A stretch of 64,000 bases of DNA from Erinaceus europaeus (GCF_950295315.1 NC_080165.1:4628187-4692186), one strand, 5' to 3'. Counted from the first letter of the stretch, positions 1-10,223 are shown. The notes: generated from the sequence alone by a model not told the origin. Numbers and translations are program-made.

Positions 1-60
1 TGTGATTATTGTTTTGTATAAAGATAACAATAAAGTTATATGTGAATGTGTCTTTCTCCA

Positions 61-290
61 ACATAAATGATAGATACATAGATGATAGATACATGATAGA
101 TGATGATAAGTAGATGATATATGATAGATTATAAGTAGATAATAGATTATGATAGATAGATGATTGATAGATAATGATGATAGATGAGAGATAGATGATG
201 GCAGATAGATAGACGATAAATGACAGGTGACAGATAAATGATAGATGATGATAGATGATGATGGATGATAGATAAGAAAGGAATGATAGG
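61..290. repeat. GATA/GATGATA-rich microsatellite
   Basis: Imperfect tandem array of ATAGATGATAGAT-type units with interspersed TAAG, ACAG and GGCAG variants. The variants show an old, point-mutated tetranucleotide array. No coding content. Confidence 0.9.
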
Positions 291-372
291 TATTTCCACT
301 TCTATAATTATTTTTGTCAGAAAAGAAATTTTCTTCTAATCACAAAATATTTTCATCAATATATTTCACTTC

Positions 373-565
373 CCACCTGCAGGGAGGATGTTCAACAAGC
401 GGTGAAACCAGTCTACAGGTGTCCTCCCTCTCTATCTCCCCCAATTTCTCTATCTCCTCTCAATTTCTCTGTCTTATCCAGTAAAAATAGGGAAATAGCC
501 AACAGGAGAAGTGCATTCCTAGCAATAACCCTGGAGGCAAAAATAGATAGATAGATAGATAGATT
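373..565 (+). mobile_element. Hedgehog tRNA-derived SINE, type A, 5'-truncated
   Basis: The copy begins inside the body (CCCACCTGCAGGGAGG, then GCGGTGAAACCAGTCTACAG), runs through the CT-rich domain to CTGTCTTATCCAG and carries the optional 3' module ending AATAACCCTGGAGGC. The tRNA-like head is missing. The tail runs into a (TAGA)n tract. Confidence 0.8.
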
Positions 566-586
566 GATTGATTGATTGATAGATAA
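541..586. repeat. (TAGA)n/(TTGA)n microsatellite at a SINE tail
   Basis: Five TAGA units are followed by four TTGA units immediately 3' of the preceding SINE. It probably grew from the A-rich SINE tail. Confidence 0.9.
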
Positions 587-1071
587 TATCTCTAGACCAT
601 TCTTGTGTGTGTGTGTGTACTCTGTCCTCAGGCACTCAAATATGGACTGTTTGCAGTGATTGTCTTCCAAAGATTTTAATTACAGAGTTTTAGGGGCCAG
701 GGAGCCTCCCAAAGTAGCTAATTTTGAACTAATATAGAAAAATAAGTTAATTTGAGTTAAAAGGAAAAAGAGGAACAATATGTGTATATGTGTGTGGGGG
801 GGGAGTGCTATTTCTAAGAGCAAGCAAACTGTCTTGCTTTGGTTGATAAGAAGATTGGAATTTAAGAGCTCAGTACCAAGTGAAATGAAACGAAACCCAG
901 GATGTCAGGGCTTATCAAGAAAACAGAGTCCGACTAGTCCAAGATAAGGTTGATAGCTAGCCTGAAAAATCTCTGACCAGTTTAAAGGCTATTGAACTTG
1001 TATTATGGAGTATTATGTGGTCATAAAAGATTGTGTGTCTGTGAGTAACCTTCTGGGTGAATTTTTAAAAG
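587..1071. other. Single-copy DNA, nothing recognised
   Basis: A-rich DNA with a short (GT)n near 604-618 and a G-run near 796. I see no credible reading frame or repeat family here. Confidence 0.5.
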
Positions 1072-1080
1072 AATATTCTG

Positions 1081-1319
1081 GGAGTCGGGCTGTAGCGCAG
1101 CGGGTTAAGCGCAGGTGGCGCAAAGCACAAGGACCGGCATAAGGATCCCGGTTCGAACCCCGGCTCCCCACCTGCAGGGGAGTCGCTTCACAAGCGGTGA
1201 AGCAGGTCTGCAGGTGTCTATCTTTCTCTCCTCCTCTCTGTCTTCCCCTCCTCTCTCCATTTCTCTCTGTCCTATCCAATAACGACAACAATAATAATAA
1301 TAACTACAATTAAAAAAAT
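1081..1319 (+). mobile_element. Hedgehog tRNA-derived SINE, type A, full-length
   Basis: Head GGAGTCGGGCTGTAGCGCAG, B box GGTTCGAACCCC near 1150, body with CCACCTGCAGGGGAGTCGC, pyrimidine domain, CTGTCCTATCCAAT, and an A-rich tail of AAT/AAC units. The 9-bp duplication AATATTCTG flanks it (1072-1080 and 1320-1328), which is typical of L1-mediated insertion. The acceptor-like ends (GGGAG...CTCCC) still pair as in a tRNA. This copy lacks the 3' hairpin module. Confidence 0.93.
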
Positions 1320-1328
1320 AATATTCTG

Positions 1329-1897
1329 CTCTGTATCATGAAAACTGTAGCAGAGCAAAGGATGGATGCCATAGATTATTTTGACAGTGATCCTGGGGAG
1401 AAATAATGATGTCTCAAACATTCCACCTCTCTGATTACATTGAGCTCCATTTCTCAAAGTTTAATGAGTGTCAGAGAACTAGTAAAAACATAAATTGCCA
1501 GGCACAAGACCCTAGAGTTTCTGATTCAATATATTAAGAATGACAACTGAGAACTTATGTTTTTCCACAAACAAAAATTAAAAAAAATAAACTTTAGTGT
1601 TTGTCTCATGCAATACTGTGAGGAAATCCTATTAGAAATGAATTCATATTATTTATCTGAAGTTAAAATTTCATCTTGTATTTTCCACTGGAAACTCTGC
1701 AGCTCTGACAGATCTGTAATAGAATCTTTGGGAAAAATATTCTAAGAAATATATGTGCTGGATTAGATAACATTACACACTAATTTCACTATGAACTGTC
1801 AAATTATTTTCCAAAGTGGATGGACCAGAGTTTTCCCTAGAGATGGAGATGAAAATGTTCTTGATATTACAAAGCCAATATTCTAAATCACTGCTCC

Positions 1898-1947
<50 letters not shown>

Positions 1948-1995
1948 TTCTCTGTCTCCACTGCATTTTCCATCCAAAATACTGAAATCTAAAAT
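1329..1995. other. Single-copy DNA with CT microsatellite
   Basis: AT-rich sequence without recognised genes. A (CT)n tract at about 1896-1945 is the only distinct structure. Confidence 0.5.
1896..1945. repeat. (CT)n microsatellite
   Basis: About 20 uninterrupted TC dinucleotides followed by TTTCTC variants. Confidence 0.92.
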
Positions 1996-1999
1996 TTTC

Positions 2000-2160
2000 A
2001 GGTAGCATACACAGGCTAGTGGCTAAGAGACCAAAGTGCTGAATTTACAAGTATAAGGTCCTGAGTTGAGCCCCTGGCATCATATATGCCACAGTGGCAT
2101 TCTGGTTGGCTCTCTCTCAAATAAATGAATAAATACAATCCATCTTAAAAATTAAAAGTG
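2000..2160 (+). mobile_element. Older tRNA-like SINE, type C
   Basis: A GGCTAGTGGCTAAGAG head and a B-box-like GGTCCTGAGTTGAGCCCC are followed by an (AAATAAATG) tail. It resembles the copy at 24,315 and is a family distinct from types A and B. Boundaries are approximate. Confidence 0.55.
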
Positions 2161-2224
2161 TTTAAAAATTAATAAAATGAAATGTACATAAGGAATAACT
2201 TACCCTTTGCTTTTTAGATTACTT

Positions 2225-2432
2225 CTTTGCCTCCAATTTCCTTTTATTTAATTTACTTATTAGATAGTGACAGAGATAAATTGAGAGAGGACAGGGAGGT
2301 AGTGAGAATGAGAGGCATCTGCAGCCCTGCTTCACAGCCAGTGGAGCTTCTGTCTCTACAGGTGAGGACCAAGTTTGAACCTGGGGCCTTGCAAATGTGC
2401 CCTCAACTGGATATGTCACCATCCACTTCCTT
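2225..2432 (-). mobile_element. Hedgehog SINE, type B, diverged
   Basis: Read on the minus strand it has the type B layout: head ending near CCTTGGTCCTCACC, GCAGGGCTGCAGATGCC, a CT-rich body and ATAAATAAAA-like tail. Several substitutions mark it as older than the type A copies. Confidence 0.75.
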
Positions 2433-3734
2433 CCCCTTTGTTTTTCATAAAGGAAGGGCCATGTGTTGTTGATTTATTCCTACAACCAAACAATAGTATA
2501 GATTAGGTTTTGTAACTCAAGTATTTTAATCACTTCAACTTGAATATATCAAGTCCTATGAATACTCTAATGAGTGTCCCTGGGTGTTGAATGTCCTGTA
2601 TGCAGAGATGGTAAAGAAAATATAGTTCCACGCATCTAAAGACTCACTGTTTTATTGTCTAGGTGTGTTGACATTGATAGCTATCTCATTTCTTCACATT
2701 CATCATTGTCTTATAGGTCCCTGGTGCCTGTTTTATGTATTTTAAAGCTGTAAATAAATAAATAAATAAACTGTCTTTAAAAAATTACCATAAAAGAATG
2801 TTAGCTATAATCATACCACTCTGAATGTACACTAGCCAGTGAAATACTTATGGGGGGGCAGGAAGGGGTGGATGCCTAGAGTCCCAACCCCAATCTCTTT
2901 TTACAATCGGCCACACTCAAGGGCTTCCTTTCTTACTAAGTCTCTCCTTGACTTAGGGAGAAACGGGAACAGATGAGGATGAAAATACAGAAAGACAGTC
3001 CAAAAGGATAGTCAAGGCACAATACAAGAGAACTAAAGTGTAGCTCTCTTCTGTATACCCTCATAGGAGATAACCTCATTATAACTTTTGTCTATAAAGA
3101 TCTGGAATATTATTCTATGCAGTGATTCCAATTCCATAAACACAGTAACTGCCTATGTTTGGAACTTGATATCAGATCTGCAGTCACAGGAATAAAGGGG
3201 ACTTCCAGCTCCTCACAGTCATTGTGTCATCTTTCCTGAGAACTTGGAAAAGCCTCCATCATGTTCACCTTCTGTATTTAATCCAGAAAAGGGCGAGGGA
3301 ATGTGGAGCAGTGCAGGAAGATGCCCGATGCCAAGTGAAGTCTACTCTTTAGAGCTTACACTGCTGGCAGGCTGGTTTTTTTCTCTTTGGTCTGTCTAAA
3401 ATTATGACTGTAAATTAGGAAAAACAAAAGTATGCTGAACCATGGGAAAATGATGTAGAGAGAAAGAAAAGATATTACGAAGTCGTTCTTCAAGACTAGA
3501 GACAGATGAACACCGAGGTGATTGTCCTTGTCTGGGTCTCCAGATCTCCCAGGGCAGAGCAGGGCTCATCGAGGATTTGCCCTGCATTGTATTTGCTCTT
3601 CAGTGCCCATCTATAGTTGAGATAACCAACATCCATCCCTTTCCTTCTGGTTTATCAGACTGGATGGAACTTCTTTTAGCTGTACCAACATTGTAGCAAT
3701 GGCGAGTAAGTTATTGTTTCTTTCTTGATTTTTA
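2433..3734. other. Single-copy DNA, no gene seen
   Basis: About 1.3 kb without recognisable exon structure. It holds a short (AAAT)n near 2752-2771 and no long open frame. The sequence reads as neutrally evolving intergenic or intronic DNA. Confidence 0.5.
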
Positions 3735-4474
3735 TGTACTTATTTTTAACTATTTTTATTGATTTAATAATGACTGGCAAGACCATAGGATAAGAGGGGT
3801 ACAATTCCACACAATCCCTATCACCAGAACTCCATATCCCATCCCCTCCATTGGAAGCTTCCCTATTCTTTATCCCTCTGAGAGCATGGTCCCAGGATCA
3901 TTATGGGGAGCAGAAGGTGGAAGGTCTGGCTTCTGTAACTGCTTCTCCTCTGGAACTGGGTATTGGCAGATGGATCCACACCCCCAGCCTGTTTCTATCT
4001 TTCCCTGGTGGGGCAGGGCTCTGGGGAGATGGGGTTCCAGAACACATGGTGAGGGGGTCTGCCCAGGGAAGTCAGTTAGCATCATGGTAAGTAGCATCGG
4101 CAATTTGGTGGCTGTAAAAGCATTATGACATAAAGCAGAACAAAATGCTTAATAATCAGGAACCTAAAGGCCAGAATATAACAGATGGGATTTGGGGGGT
4201 CTCCATTTTAGAAAAATATAGGAAGTCTATTTTAAATATAGTCCAAGGGGCCCATGACTTTACTAATTCTTTGTCCAATATTCCATTGTGTAACTAAGAC
4301 ACATTTTCTTTAATCACTCATGTATTGTCAGACATCTGGGTTGTTTCCAAATATTGGTTATTACAAATAGCACCGTCAGGAAGATAGGTACGAAGAGATC
4401 TTCTCAAATGGGTGTTGTTGTATCCTTTGGATAGATACCTCAGAGATAGAATTGATGGGTCCTAGGTAGGTCAG
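3735..4474 (-). mobile_element. Old L1 3' end: long-type 3' UTR plus ORF2 C-terminal remnant
   Basis: The left part (3735-4255) is the reverse complement of the L1 3'-UTR repeat seen complete at 14.5-16.2 kb (landmarks ACCATAGGATAAGAGGGGTA and GCAGAAGGTGGAAGGTCTGG). The right part (about 4265-4474) matches the 3' end of L1 ORF2 on the minus strand (CATTGTGTAACTAAG, GACATCTGGGTTG, ATTACAAATAGCACCG). It is heavily mutated, and the UTR is internally shortened. Confidence 0.72.
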
Positions 4475-4702
4475 GTTTTTAAAAATTTTTTACATATTTT
4501 TAAAATTTTTATTATTTTATTTATTTATTGGATAGAGACACCCAGAAATCAAGAGGGAAGGGGGTGATAGGGAGAGAAACAAAAAGACACCTGCAGCCCT
4601 GCTTCACCACTCGCAAAGCTTTCCCCCTGCAGGTGAGGACTGAGGGCTCAGGCCTGGGTCCTTGCTCACCGTAAAATGTGCTGAGCCACCACCCGGCCCC
4701 TA
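4475..4702 (-). mobile_element. Hedgehog SINE, type B
   Basis: Minus-strand copy with TTTATTTATTGGATAGAGAC at the tail side, GCAGCCCTGCTTCACCACTC in the body and a head ending in CCACCCGGCCCC. AGGTCAG occurs on both sides, a likely short target duplication in the surrounding L1. Confidence 0.88.
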
Positions 4703-4709
4703 AGAGGTC

Positions 4710-5045
4710 AGATTTTTTTAAAATTTGTATTTATAAAAAGGGAACAGTGACAAAACCATAGGAGTACAACCCCACACAATTCCCACCACCAGAGCTCTCT
4801 ATCCCATCCTCTCCCCTGATAGCTTTCCCATTTTCTATCCCTCTGGGAGTATGGACCCAGGGTCACTGTGGGATGCAGAAGGTGGAAGGTCTGGCTTCTG
4901 TAATTGCTTCCCCGCTGAACATGGGTGTTGACAGGTGGATCCATACTCCCAGCCTGTCTCTCTCTTTCCCTAGTGGGGCAGGGCTCTGGGGAAGCAGGGC
5001 TCCAGGACACATTGGTGGGGCTGTCTGAGGCCCTGGGTATTATTT
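4710..5045 (-). mobile_element. L1 3'-UTR copy, 5'-truncated
   Basis: Begins on the plus strand with T-rich TTTGTATTTATAAAAAGGGA, then ACAAAACCATAGG, CCCACACAATTCCCACCACC and GTGGGATGCAGAAGGTGGAA. It ends near GGCTGTCTGAGGCCC. It belongs to the subfamily whose 3' end reads TTTCCTTTTTATAAAT in sense orientation. Confidence 0.82.
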
Positions 5046-5049
5046 ATTT

Positions 5050-5340
5050 ACTTACTTACTTACTTATAAAATGGAAACAAGACCATAGGATAAGAGGAGT
5101 AATATTCCCACCACCAAAGCTCTGTATCCCCTCCCCTCCCAGAGAGCTTTCCTAAAACCCTTTTTCTGTAGAGGCGACACTCTTCTGCATCCCCCAGCAG
5201 TATACGGAGACCTCCTTTCTTGCCACAGCTCATCAGTACTTGCTTCTGCTTTTTTTTTGGCAGATCATTCTTGCAGAGCTGGGATGATGATATCTTATCA
5301 CTGTCTTGACTCACTTTTCTGACCATCAGTTATTTTATTT
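5050..5340 (-). mobile_element. L1 3'-UTR and ORF2 remnant
   Basis: The first 110 bp are the L1 3'-UTR terminus (ATAAAATGGAAACAAGACCA). The segment from about 5240 to 5340 resembles minus-strand ORF2 C-terminal sequence (ATCTTATCACTGTCTTGACTC, TTTCTGACCATCAG). It may continue the old L1 at 3.7-4.5 kb, split by later insertions. Confidence 0.55.
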
Positions 5341-5346
5341 TGACCC

Positions 5347-5393
5347 TTTTCTTTTCTTTTCTTTCTTTCTTTCTTTCTCTCTTTCTTTCTTTT
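5347..5393. repeat. (TTTC)n microsatellite
   Basis: Run of TTTC/TTCT units with minor CTCT interruption. Confidence 0.9.
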
Positions 5394-5545
5394 CTAAGCA
5401 ACTTCAGTTGGATGTCTCCCTGTCTCAGGCCATCTAGGTTTTGATAACACCTCAGAAGGCTTTTATTTGTTTTCAGATAGGTTTTATTCTAGGTAAATAA
5501 TTGTGATGGTAGACCTTGTTAATAAGAACAGAGAGTTCTTGAATA

Positions 5546-5547
<2 letters not shown>

Positions 5548-5579
<32 letters not shown>

Positions 5580-5898
5580 GCCTCCACAGTTATTTCTGTG
5601 GCTCGGTACCTGCACTACGAATCCACTGCTCCTGGAGGCCATTTTTCTTCTTTTGCTGCCCTTGTTATCTATAGTTGTTGTGGTTATTATTGTTGTTGTT
5701 GTTGTATAAAACAGAGAGAAATGGAGATAAGAGGGGAAGACAGAGAAGGGGAGAGAAAGACACACACCTGCAGACCTGCTTCACGCCTGTGAAGCGACTC
5801 CCCTGCAGGTGGGGAGCTGGGGGCTCGAACCGGGATCCTTACGCTGGTCCTTGCACTTTGTGCCATGTGCACTTAACCAGCTGCACTACTGCCGGCCC
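5548..5898 (-). mobile_element. Hedgehog SINE, type A, with 3' module
   Basis: Minus-strand full-length copy with the optional 3' module (GCCTCCACAG ... CTGGAGGC on the plus strand). The (CT)n at 5549-5576 lies where the A-rich tail should be and has probably replaced it. The duplication TGAATATT flanks the unit (5540-5547 and 5899-5906). Confidence 0.88.
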
Positions 5899-5906
5899 TG
5901 AATATT

Positions 5907-6413
5907 TCTAAAATGGCTCCTGTTTCTCTCTTTTTGCCAGAAACCAGAGGACAGTAATTACTGCGGGAATAGATCAAAGCTCTTGGGTATAAATCTCACA
6001 GATCTGCAGAGGGCCTCTTAAGACAGGGTCTCCCTCTAGAGAATGTAATTGTCAGCGCTATCTGCACTGAGCCTAAAGCAATTTTAAATTTGCAGGTCAG
6101 AGCTTCTTATTCGAGTATTTCTACCTGCGGTGGTTTCAGCAGGTGAGTCTCAGCCCAGTTCAACTATAACTTTTTATTTACCTGTGTTCATCTCTCTGAT
6201 AATGTAATAAAGGAGTCTGTGGTTTGGCCTCTATGTTCCACTCTTCTTATATGTGGACCTGGAAATAGAAGTTCCTCTTTTAAGAGTTTTTGATAATTTT
6301 ATTGGAGTATATGTGTGTGTGTGCAGGAGGAGTAATGGTCTGCAGGGCAGTTGTTGATATACAGGTGGAGTTTATCATCTCCTAAATTTCATAGTTATTT
6401 TGTCGCCCTTAAG
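5907..6413. other. Mostly single-copy DNA with a weak repeat fragment
   Basis: No gene seen. The part at about 6285-6370 (GGAGTAATGGTCTGCAGGGC) resembles 31,510-31,560 (GGACTAATGGTTTCCAGTAT), so both may be remnants of one old repeat, perhaps an L1 3' UTR. Confidence 0.4.
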
Positions 6414-6422
6414 AACTCCTTA

Positions 6423-6696
6423 CAGGCAGTCGGGCCGTAGCACAGCAGGTTAAGCTCATGTGGCACAAAATGCAAAGACCAGCATAAGAATCCCGGTTGG
6501 AGCCCCGGGCTCACCTACAGGGGAGTCACTTCACAAACGGTGAAGCAAGTCTAAAGGTGTCTTTCTCTCCCCCTCTCTGTCTTCCCCTCCTCTCTCCATT
6601 TCTCTCTGTCCTATCCAACAACGACAACATCAACAGTAATAACTACAACAATAAAACAAGAGCAACAAATGGGAATAAATAAATATTAACAAAAAT
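6423..6696 (+). mobile_element. Hedgehog SINE, type A
   Basis: Head CAGTCGGGCCGTAGCACAGC, body with GGGGAGTCACTTCACAAACG, CTGTCCTATCCAACAACGAC and an A-rich tail. The 9-bp duplication AACTCCTTA (6414-6422 and 6697-6705) bounds it. Confidence 0.93.
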
Positions 6697-6705
6697 AACT
6701 CCTTA

Positions 6706-7144
6706 AATTATGCCATCTTTTTCCTATTAAATATTTTACAGATTTACTGTTACATTTTATTCTACAAATTATAGAATAGATGAATAGATGCAGTTAACAT
6801 AATTCTATCATTCGTTTTAGTGTATAGCATAAATACTTAAAAGCCTAATATCATTTAATATGTACCCAAATATGTAAGAAACATTAGATTTTTCTTCTAT
6901 GGTCTGATATTGACTAGTTGTTGAAAGAGTTACTTATTTCACATATCAGGAAGCCATCTAATTATTATCGTGTGATCTATTTATCTGTCTATCAAAACAA
7001 TCTTTCAGTTTCATGCTGGAATTAGTTATCAGGTTTTCATAGCCTAGAATTTCCCTTAATGGGAAAAAAAAAAATCTCAAAAAGTTGGCTTCTCTTACAA
7101 AATTGCTTGAATGTAGTTTTCCTCCTTTCTCTTTTTTTAAAGAA
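6706..7144. other. Single-copy DNA, nothing recognised
   Basis: AT-rich sequence with an A-run near 7063-7073. No reading frame or repeat family was recognised. Confidence 0.5.
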
Positions 7145-7522
7145 TTAATTTATTTAGTATTATTATTATTATATTTTTATTAGTGATTTAATAATGATTA
7201 AGAAGACTGTAAGGTAACAGGGGTACAATTCCACACAGTTTCTACCACCAGAGTTCCGTGTCCCATCCTCTAATTTCCCTACTCTCTGTCCATCTGGGAG
7301 CATGAACCCAGGGTCATTGTGGGGAGCAGAAGGTGGAAGGTCTGGCTTCTGTCATTGCTTCTAGCTGAACATGGGTGTTGGCAGGTGGATCCACACCCCC
7401 AGCCTGTTTCTATCTGCCCACGGAAGTCAGGATGGTGTCAAAGTAACATCTCCAACTTGGTGGCTGAAAGGCTGCAACATATAAAGCAGGACACATTGTT
7501 TAATAATCAGGAACCTAATCGA
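7145..7522 (-). mobile_element. L1 3'-UTR copy, 5'-truncated
   Basis: T-rich start, then TTTTTATTAGTGATTTAATAATG (the subfamily whose sense 3' end is ATGATTAAATCAATAA), then GGGGTACAATTCCACACAGT and GAACATGGGTGTTGGCAGG. It ends near AATAATCAGGAACCTAA. Short internal deletions separate it from the 14.5-kb copy. Confidence 0.82.
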
Positions 7523-7845
7523 GATGTGTTTTGTAGCTTTTTCTCTACTCCCTCAAAGGAATTTGGTGAAGAACCAGAAATTGGAGCACACATATCAAGA
7601 GCATAAGATCCTGGGTTCAAGCCCTTGGAAGCCACTTTCAAGGGAAAGACTTCACCAGTGGTGTTTCAGTGTTCCAGAGGTCAGTGAGCACAGAGGCAGG
7701 ACCAGTAAATCAGATCTAGTAATCACTAGATCTGACCAGAGGCAGTTTTTCCCCTGGAAGCTTCAGAATAAAGCTCTCTTCTACATATCAGAGAGTTGAG
7801 TGTCTTCAACAGACTCGGGCAGATAGAGGCAGTTTGATCACAGGA
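7523..7845. other. Short non-repeat stretch with a hairpin
   Basis: Unrecognised DNA. A fragment near 7600-7660 (GATCCTGGGTTCAAGCCCTTGG) resembles a SINE B box. It also contains the palindrome at 7710-7735. Confidence 0.4.
7710..7735. repeat. Perfect 11-bp inverted repeat
   Basis: Arms TCAGATCTAGT and ACTAGATCTGA are separated by the four-base loop AATC. The 9-mer CAGAGGCAG occurs directly on both sides (7691-7699 and 7737-7745). Confidence 0.9.
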
Positions 7846-7857
7846 ATTTGCACTCTT

Positions 7858-8130
7858 CTTTTTAATCTCTTTACTGGGGAATTAATGTTTTACATTCGAC
7901 AGTAAATACAATAGTTTGTACCTGCATAACATTTCTCAGTTTTCCACATAACAGTACAACCTCCACTAGGTTCTCCGTCATCCTTTTTGGACCTGTATTC
8001 CCCCACCCCCACCCCAGAGTCTTTTGCACTTTTTGCACTTTGGTGCAATACGCCAATTCCAGTTCAGGTTCTACTTGTGTTTTCTCTTCTGATCTTGTTT
8101 TTCAACTTCTGCCTGAGAGTGAGGTCAGGG
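7858..8130 (-). mobile_element. Young 5'-truncated L1, short-3'-UTR type
   Basis: A 273-bp 3' fragment whose sequence (CAATAGTTTGTACCTGCATA, GGACCTGTATTC, CACCCCAGAGTCTTTTGCAC) matches the 3' ends at 32.1, 37.9 and 57.2 kb. The perfect 12-bp duplication ATTTGCACTCTT (7846-7857 and 8131-8142) marks both ends, so the insertion is comparatively recent. Confidence 0.92.
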
Positions 8131-8142
8131 ATTTGCACTCTT

Positions 8143-8520
8143 TAACCGAGATCACAGTCTTCACTGAAGGCTAAGGTATACTTTGGGCTTCCCACAAGTC
8201 CAGGGAGGTGTGTTCTGGAACACTTATGTGAGCTGTTAGCAGTTGGATCTGTCCAGAATCAAAGAACAAAGCATTTCACTGCCTGTCTGTGGGCTGGTTG
8301 CTGGCCTCAGGGTAAGTTGAGAATCTCCCCATCCCCCCAAAGACTGTATCCACAGAGTCAAGAGACACAAAAGAAAGAGTAACCACACAGCCCCCAAACA
8401 TCACACAGCCCAAAAACATACCGAAAGAAGAATGCTCAAGGCCCAAAAAGAGCAAGAGAAAGAAAAAAATAATAATAATAAGGAAAGTAGAAACCAGGAA
8501 AAGAAAAAGAGCAAAGAACG
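8143..8520. other. Single-copy DNA
   Basis: No gene recognised. The right half is A-rich with AAG and AAT runs. Apparent frames on the minus strand here are low-complexity Phe/Leu/Ser-rich and not convincing. Confidence 0.45.
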
Positions 8521-8757
8521 GGGCCAGGTGGTGGCACACCTGGTTGAGTGCACACAGTATAATGTACAAGGACCTAGGTTCAAACTGCCAACGGGGCAAA
8601 GTTTTGCAAGTGGAGAATCAGTGTTGCAAAACTTCCCTCTCCGCTTCCTGCAGGTAGAGGCTGGTGGCTCGATCCTGGGTCCTTGTCTTTCTCCCTCTGT
8701 CTCCCCTTTCCTCTCAATTTCTGGCTGTCTACCTAGTAAATAAAGATAATAATTTTA
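8521..8757 (+). mobile_element. Hedgehog SINE, type B, with internal inverted segment
   Basis: Normal head GGGCCAGGTGGTGGCACACC and B box AGGTTCAAACTGCC. The middle (about 8645-8685, CTGCAGGTAGAGGCTGG then GATCCTGGGTCCTTG) is in the opposite orientation to the head, repeating the B-box region inverted. The tail AATAAAGATAATAATTTTAAA is normal. Template switching during reverse transcription would explain it. Confidence 0.8.
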
Positions 8758-8943
8758 AAAAGAAGGAAAGAGGTAAAAGAGAAACATTTTTTAAGATAAT
8801 GAAAAAGGATATTAAAAATATATACATATAGGATAATAGCTAAAAGAAAAATATATAAAAAATAAAATAAAATAAAGAATTAAATATATGTTTGTACAGT
8901 ATAGAAGGTAAGAACAGTATAAAGACTTTAGAAATAAAAATTG

Positions 8944-9141
8944 AGGGAGTAGGGCAGTAGAACAGCGGATTAAGCGCACAAATTGCAAGGACCGACCCCA
9001 AGATCCCGGTTCGAGCCCCGGCTCCCCACCTGCAGGGTTGTTGCTTCACAGGCGGTCAAGCAGGTCTGCAGGTGTCCATCTTTCTCTCCCCCTCTCTGTC
9101 TTCCCCTCCTCTCTCCATTTCTCTCTGTCCTATCCAACAAT
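8944..9141 (+). mobile_element. Hedgehog SINE, type A, abruptly ended
   Basis: Head GGGAGTAGGGCAGTAGAACA, B box GGTTCGAGCCCCGG and body through CTGTCCTATCCAACAATG. The expected A-rich tail is replaced by an unrelated GC-rich segment from 9142. Confidence 0.85.
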
Positions 9142-9292
9142 GAGGTTGCAAGTCCTGCGGCTGCACCATCTGGAGCCCACCCCGCATGGGCCCCTCACTC
9201 CCCAACCGGGGTCTGCGGTAGGGGGAGGCTGGCCGAGAGGCGCTTGACCTGGTGCTCCGTCTCCTCCCGCAGTGACTTGTGAGGGCAGAGTA
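9142..9292. other. GC- and CpG-rich insert of unknown origin
   Basis: About 150 bp, far more GC-rich than its surroundings, with roughly eight CpGs. It follows the body of a type A SINE directly and is followed by A-rich DNA to about 9372. Both strands can be read for 45-50 codons but give no protein I recognise. It could be a captured exon or mRNA fragment, or a transduced segment. Confidence 0.4.
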
Positions 9293-9385
9293 ACTGAGGC
9301 AGAAAAACAGAATTAGCACAAAAAATCCAGAAAGAGGAAAAAAATGAAATCTAAGAAGAAAAAAAAAAAGAGAGAACTGAAAGAA

Positions 9386-9505
9386 TGGGAAAGCTATCAA
9401 GGGAAGTTGGATACAGAGTTGTGGTGGTGAGAACTGTGTGGAGCTATGTCCCTCTTATCCTCTGGTCTTGGCAATATTTCCGTTTTATAAATAAAAATTT
9501 TATGA
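9386..9505 (+). mobile_element. L1 3'-terminal fragment
   Basis: Only the last ~115 bp of the long-type L1 3' UTR in sense orientation: GGGAAAGCTATCAAGGGAAG, GTGGTGGTGAGAACTGTGTG, and TATAAATAAAAATTTTATG at the 3' end. Confidence 0.82.
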
Positions 9506-9809
9506 AAAGAGATGAAGAAACACTGAAAAACCACAAAAGAGACATATGGGATGACCTAAAAAGAAAGAAAAAGGCTATTTTTTTAAATCAAGTATGATGG
9601 ATTGATTGGGCAATATAGGCAATAAAGTACTGTCAGACTCAGATTAAGTCAAAATGGCCCATAGCCTAAAATAAACTATATTGTTTAAAATCGACAGAGG
9701 AAAAGAGAAAAATGTCTTTCTAATCCCGAGTTAGAGTATTACAGTGTGCAAAGCAAGAGGGTCAAGCACATTAGATTGATTAAAATTTGATAGCCTAATG
9801 CTCTAAGAT
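9506..9809. other. Single-copy DNA, nothing recognised
   Basis: A-rich sequence with no supported feature. Confidence 0.45.
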
Positions 9810-9818
9810 ATTATGGGG

Positions 9819-10087
9819 GGAGTCGGGCGGTAGCACAGCGGGTTAAGCGCATGTGGCACAAAGCGCAAAGACTGACATAAGGATCCGGCTTGGAGCCTCC
9901 GGCTCCCCACCTGCAGGGGAGTCGCTTCACAGGAGGTGAAGCAGGTCTGCAGGTGTCTGTCTTTCTCTCCCCCTCTCTGTCTTCCCTTCTCTCTCCATTT
10001 CTCTCTGTCCTATCCAACGATAACATAACTACAACAATAAAAAAACAAGGGCAAAAAAAGAAAATAAATAAATTAATATTTTTTTTA
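9819..10087 (+). mobile_element. Hedgehog SINE, type A
   Basis: Full-length: AGTCGGGCGGTAGCACAGCG head, CACCTGCAGGGGAGTCGCTT body, CTGTCCTATCCAACGATAAC, then an A-rich tail. The duplication ATTATGGGG (9810-9818 and 10088-10096) delimits it. Confidence 0.9.
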
Positions 10088-10223
10088 ATTATGGGGAAAA
10101 ATAAGCTGCAGACTGGAACAAACTACTTGTAGATTATACACTTCTCAAATATTCATTGTACAAATTACATAAGCAGCTGTCAAATTTACATGCAAGAAGG
10201 ACTCATTTAAAAAGTGAACAAGG

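Noticed and set aside
61..290. CRISPR-like regular repeat
   Set aside because: Units are 4-13 bp, imperfect, with no spacers; it is a GATA-type microsatellite in a mammalian sequence.
1081..1160. tRNA-gene-like sequence (A box, B box, pairing ends) at this and other SINE heads
   Set aside because: The same head recurs at more than a dozen sites, is followed by the SINE body and tail, and has target duplications. No intact cloverleaf with a sensible anticodon arm is present.
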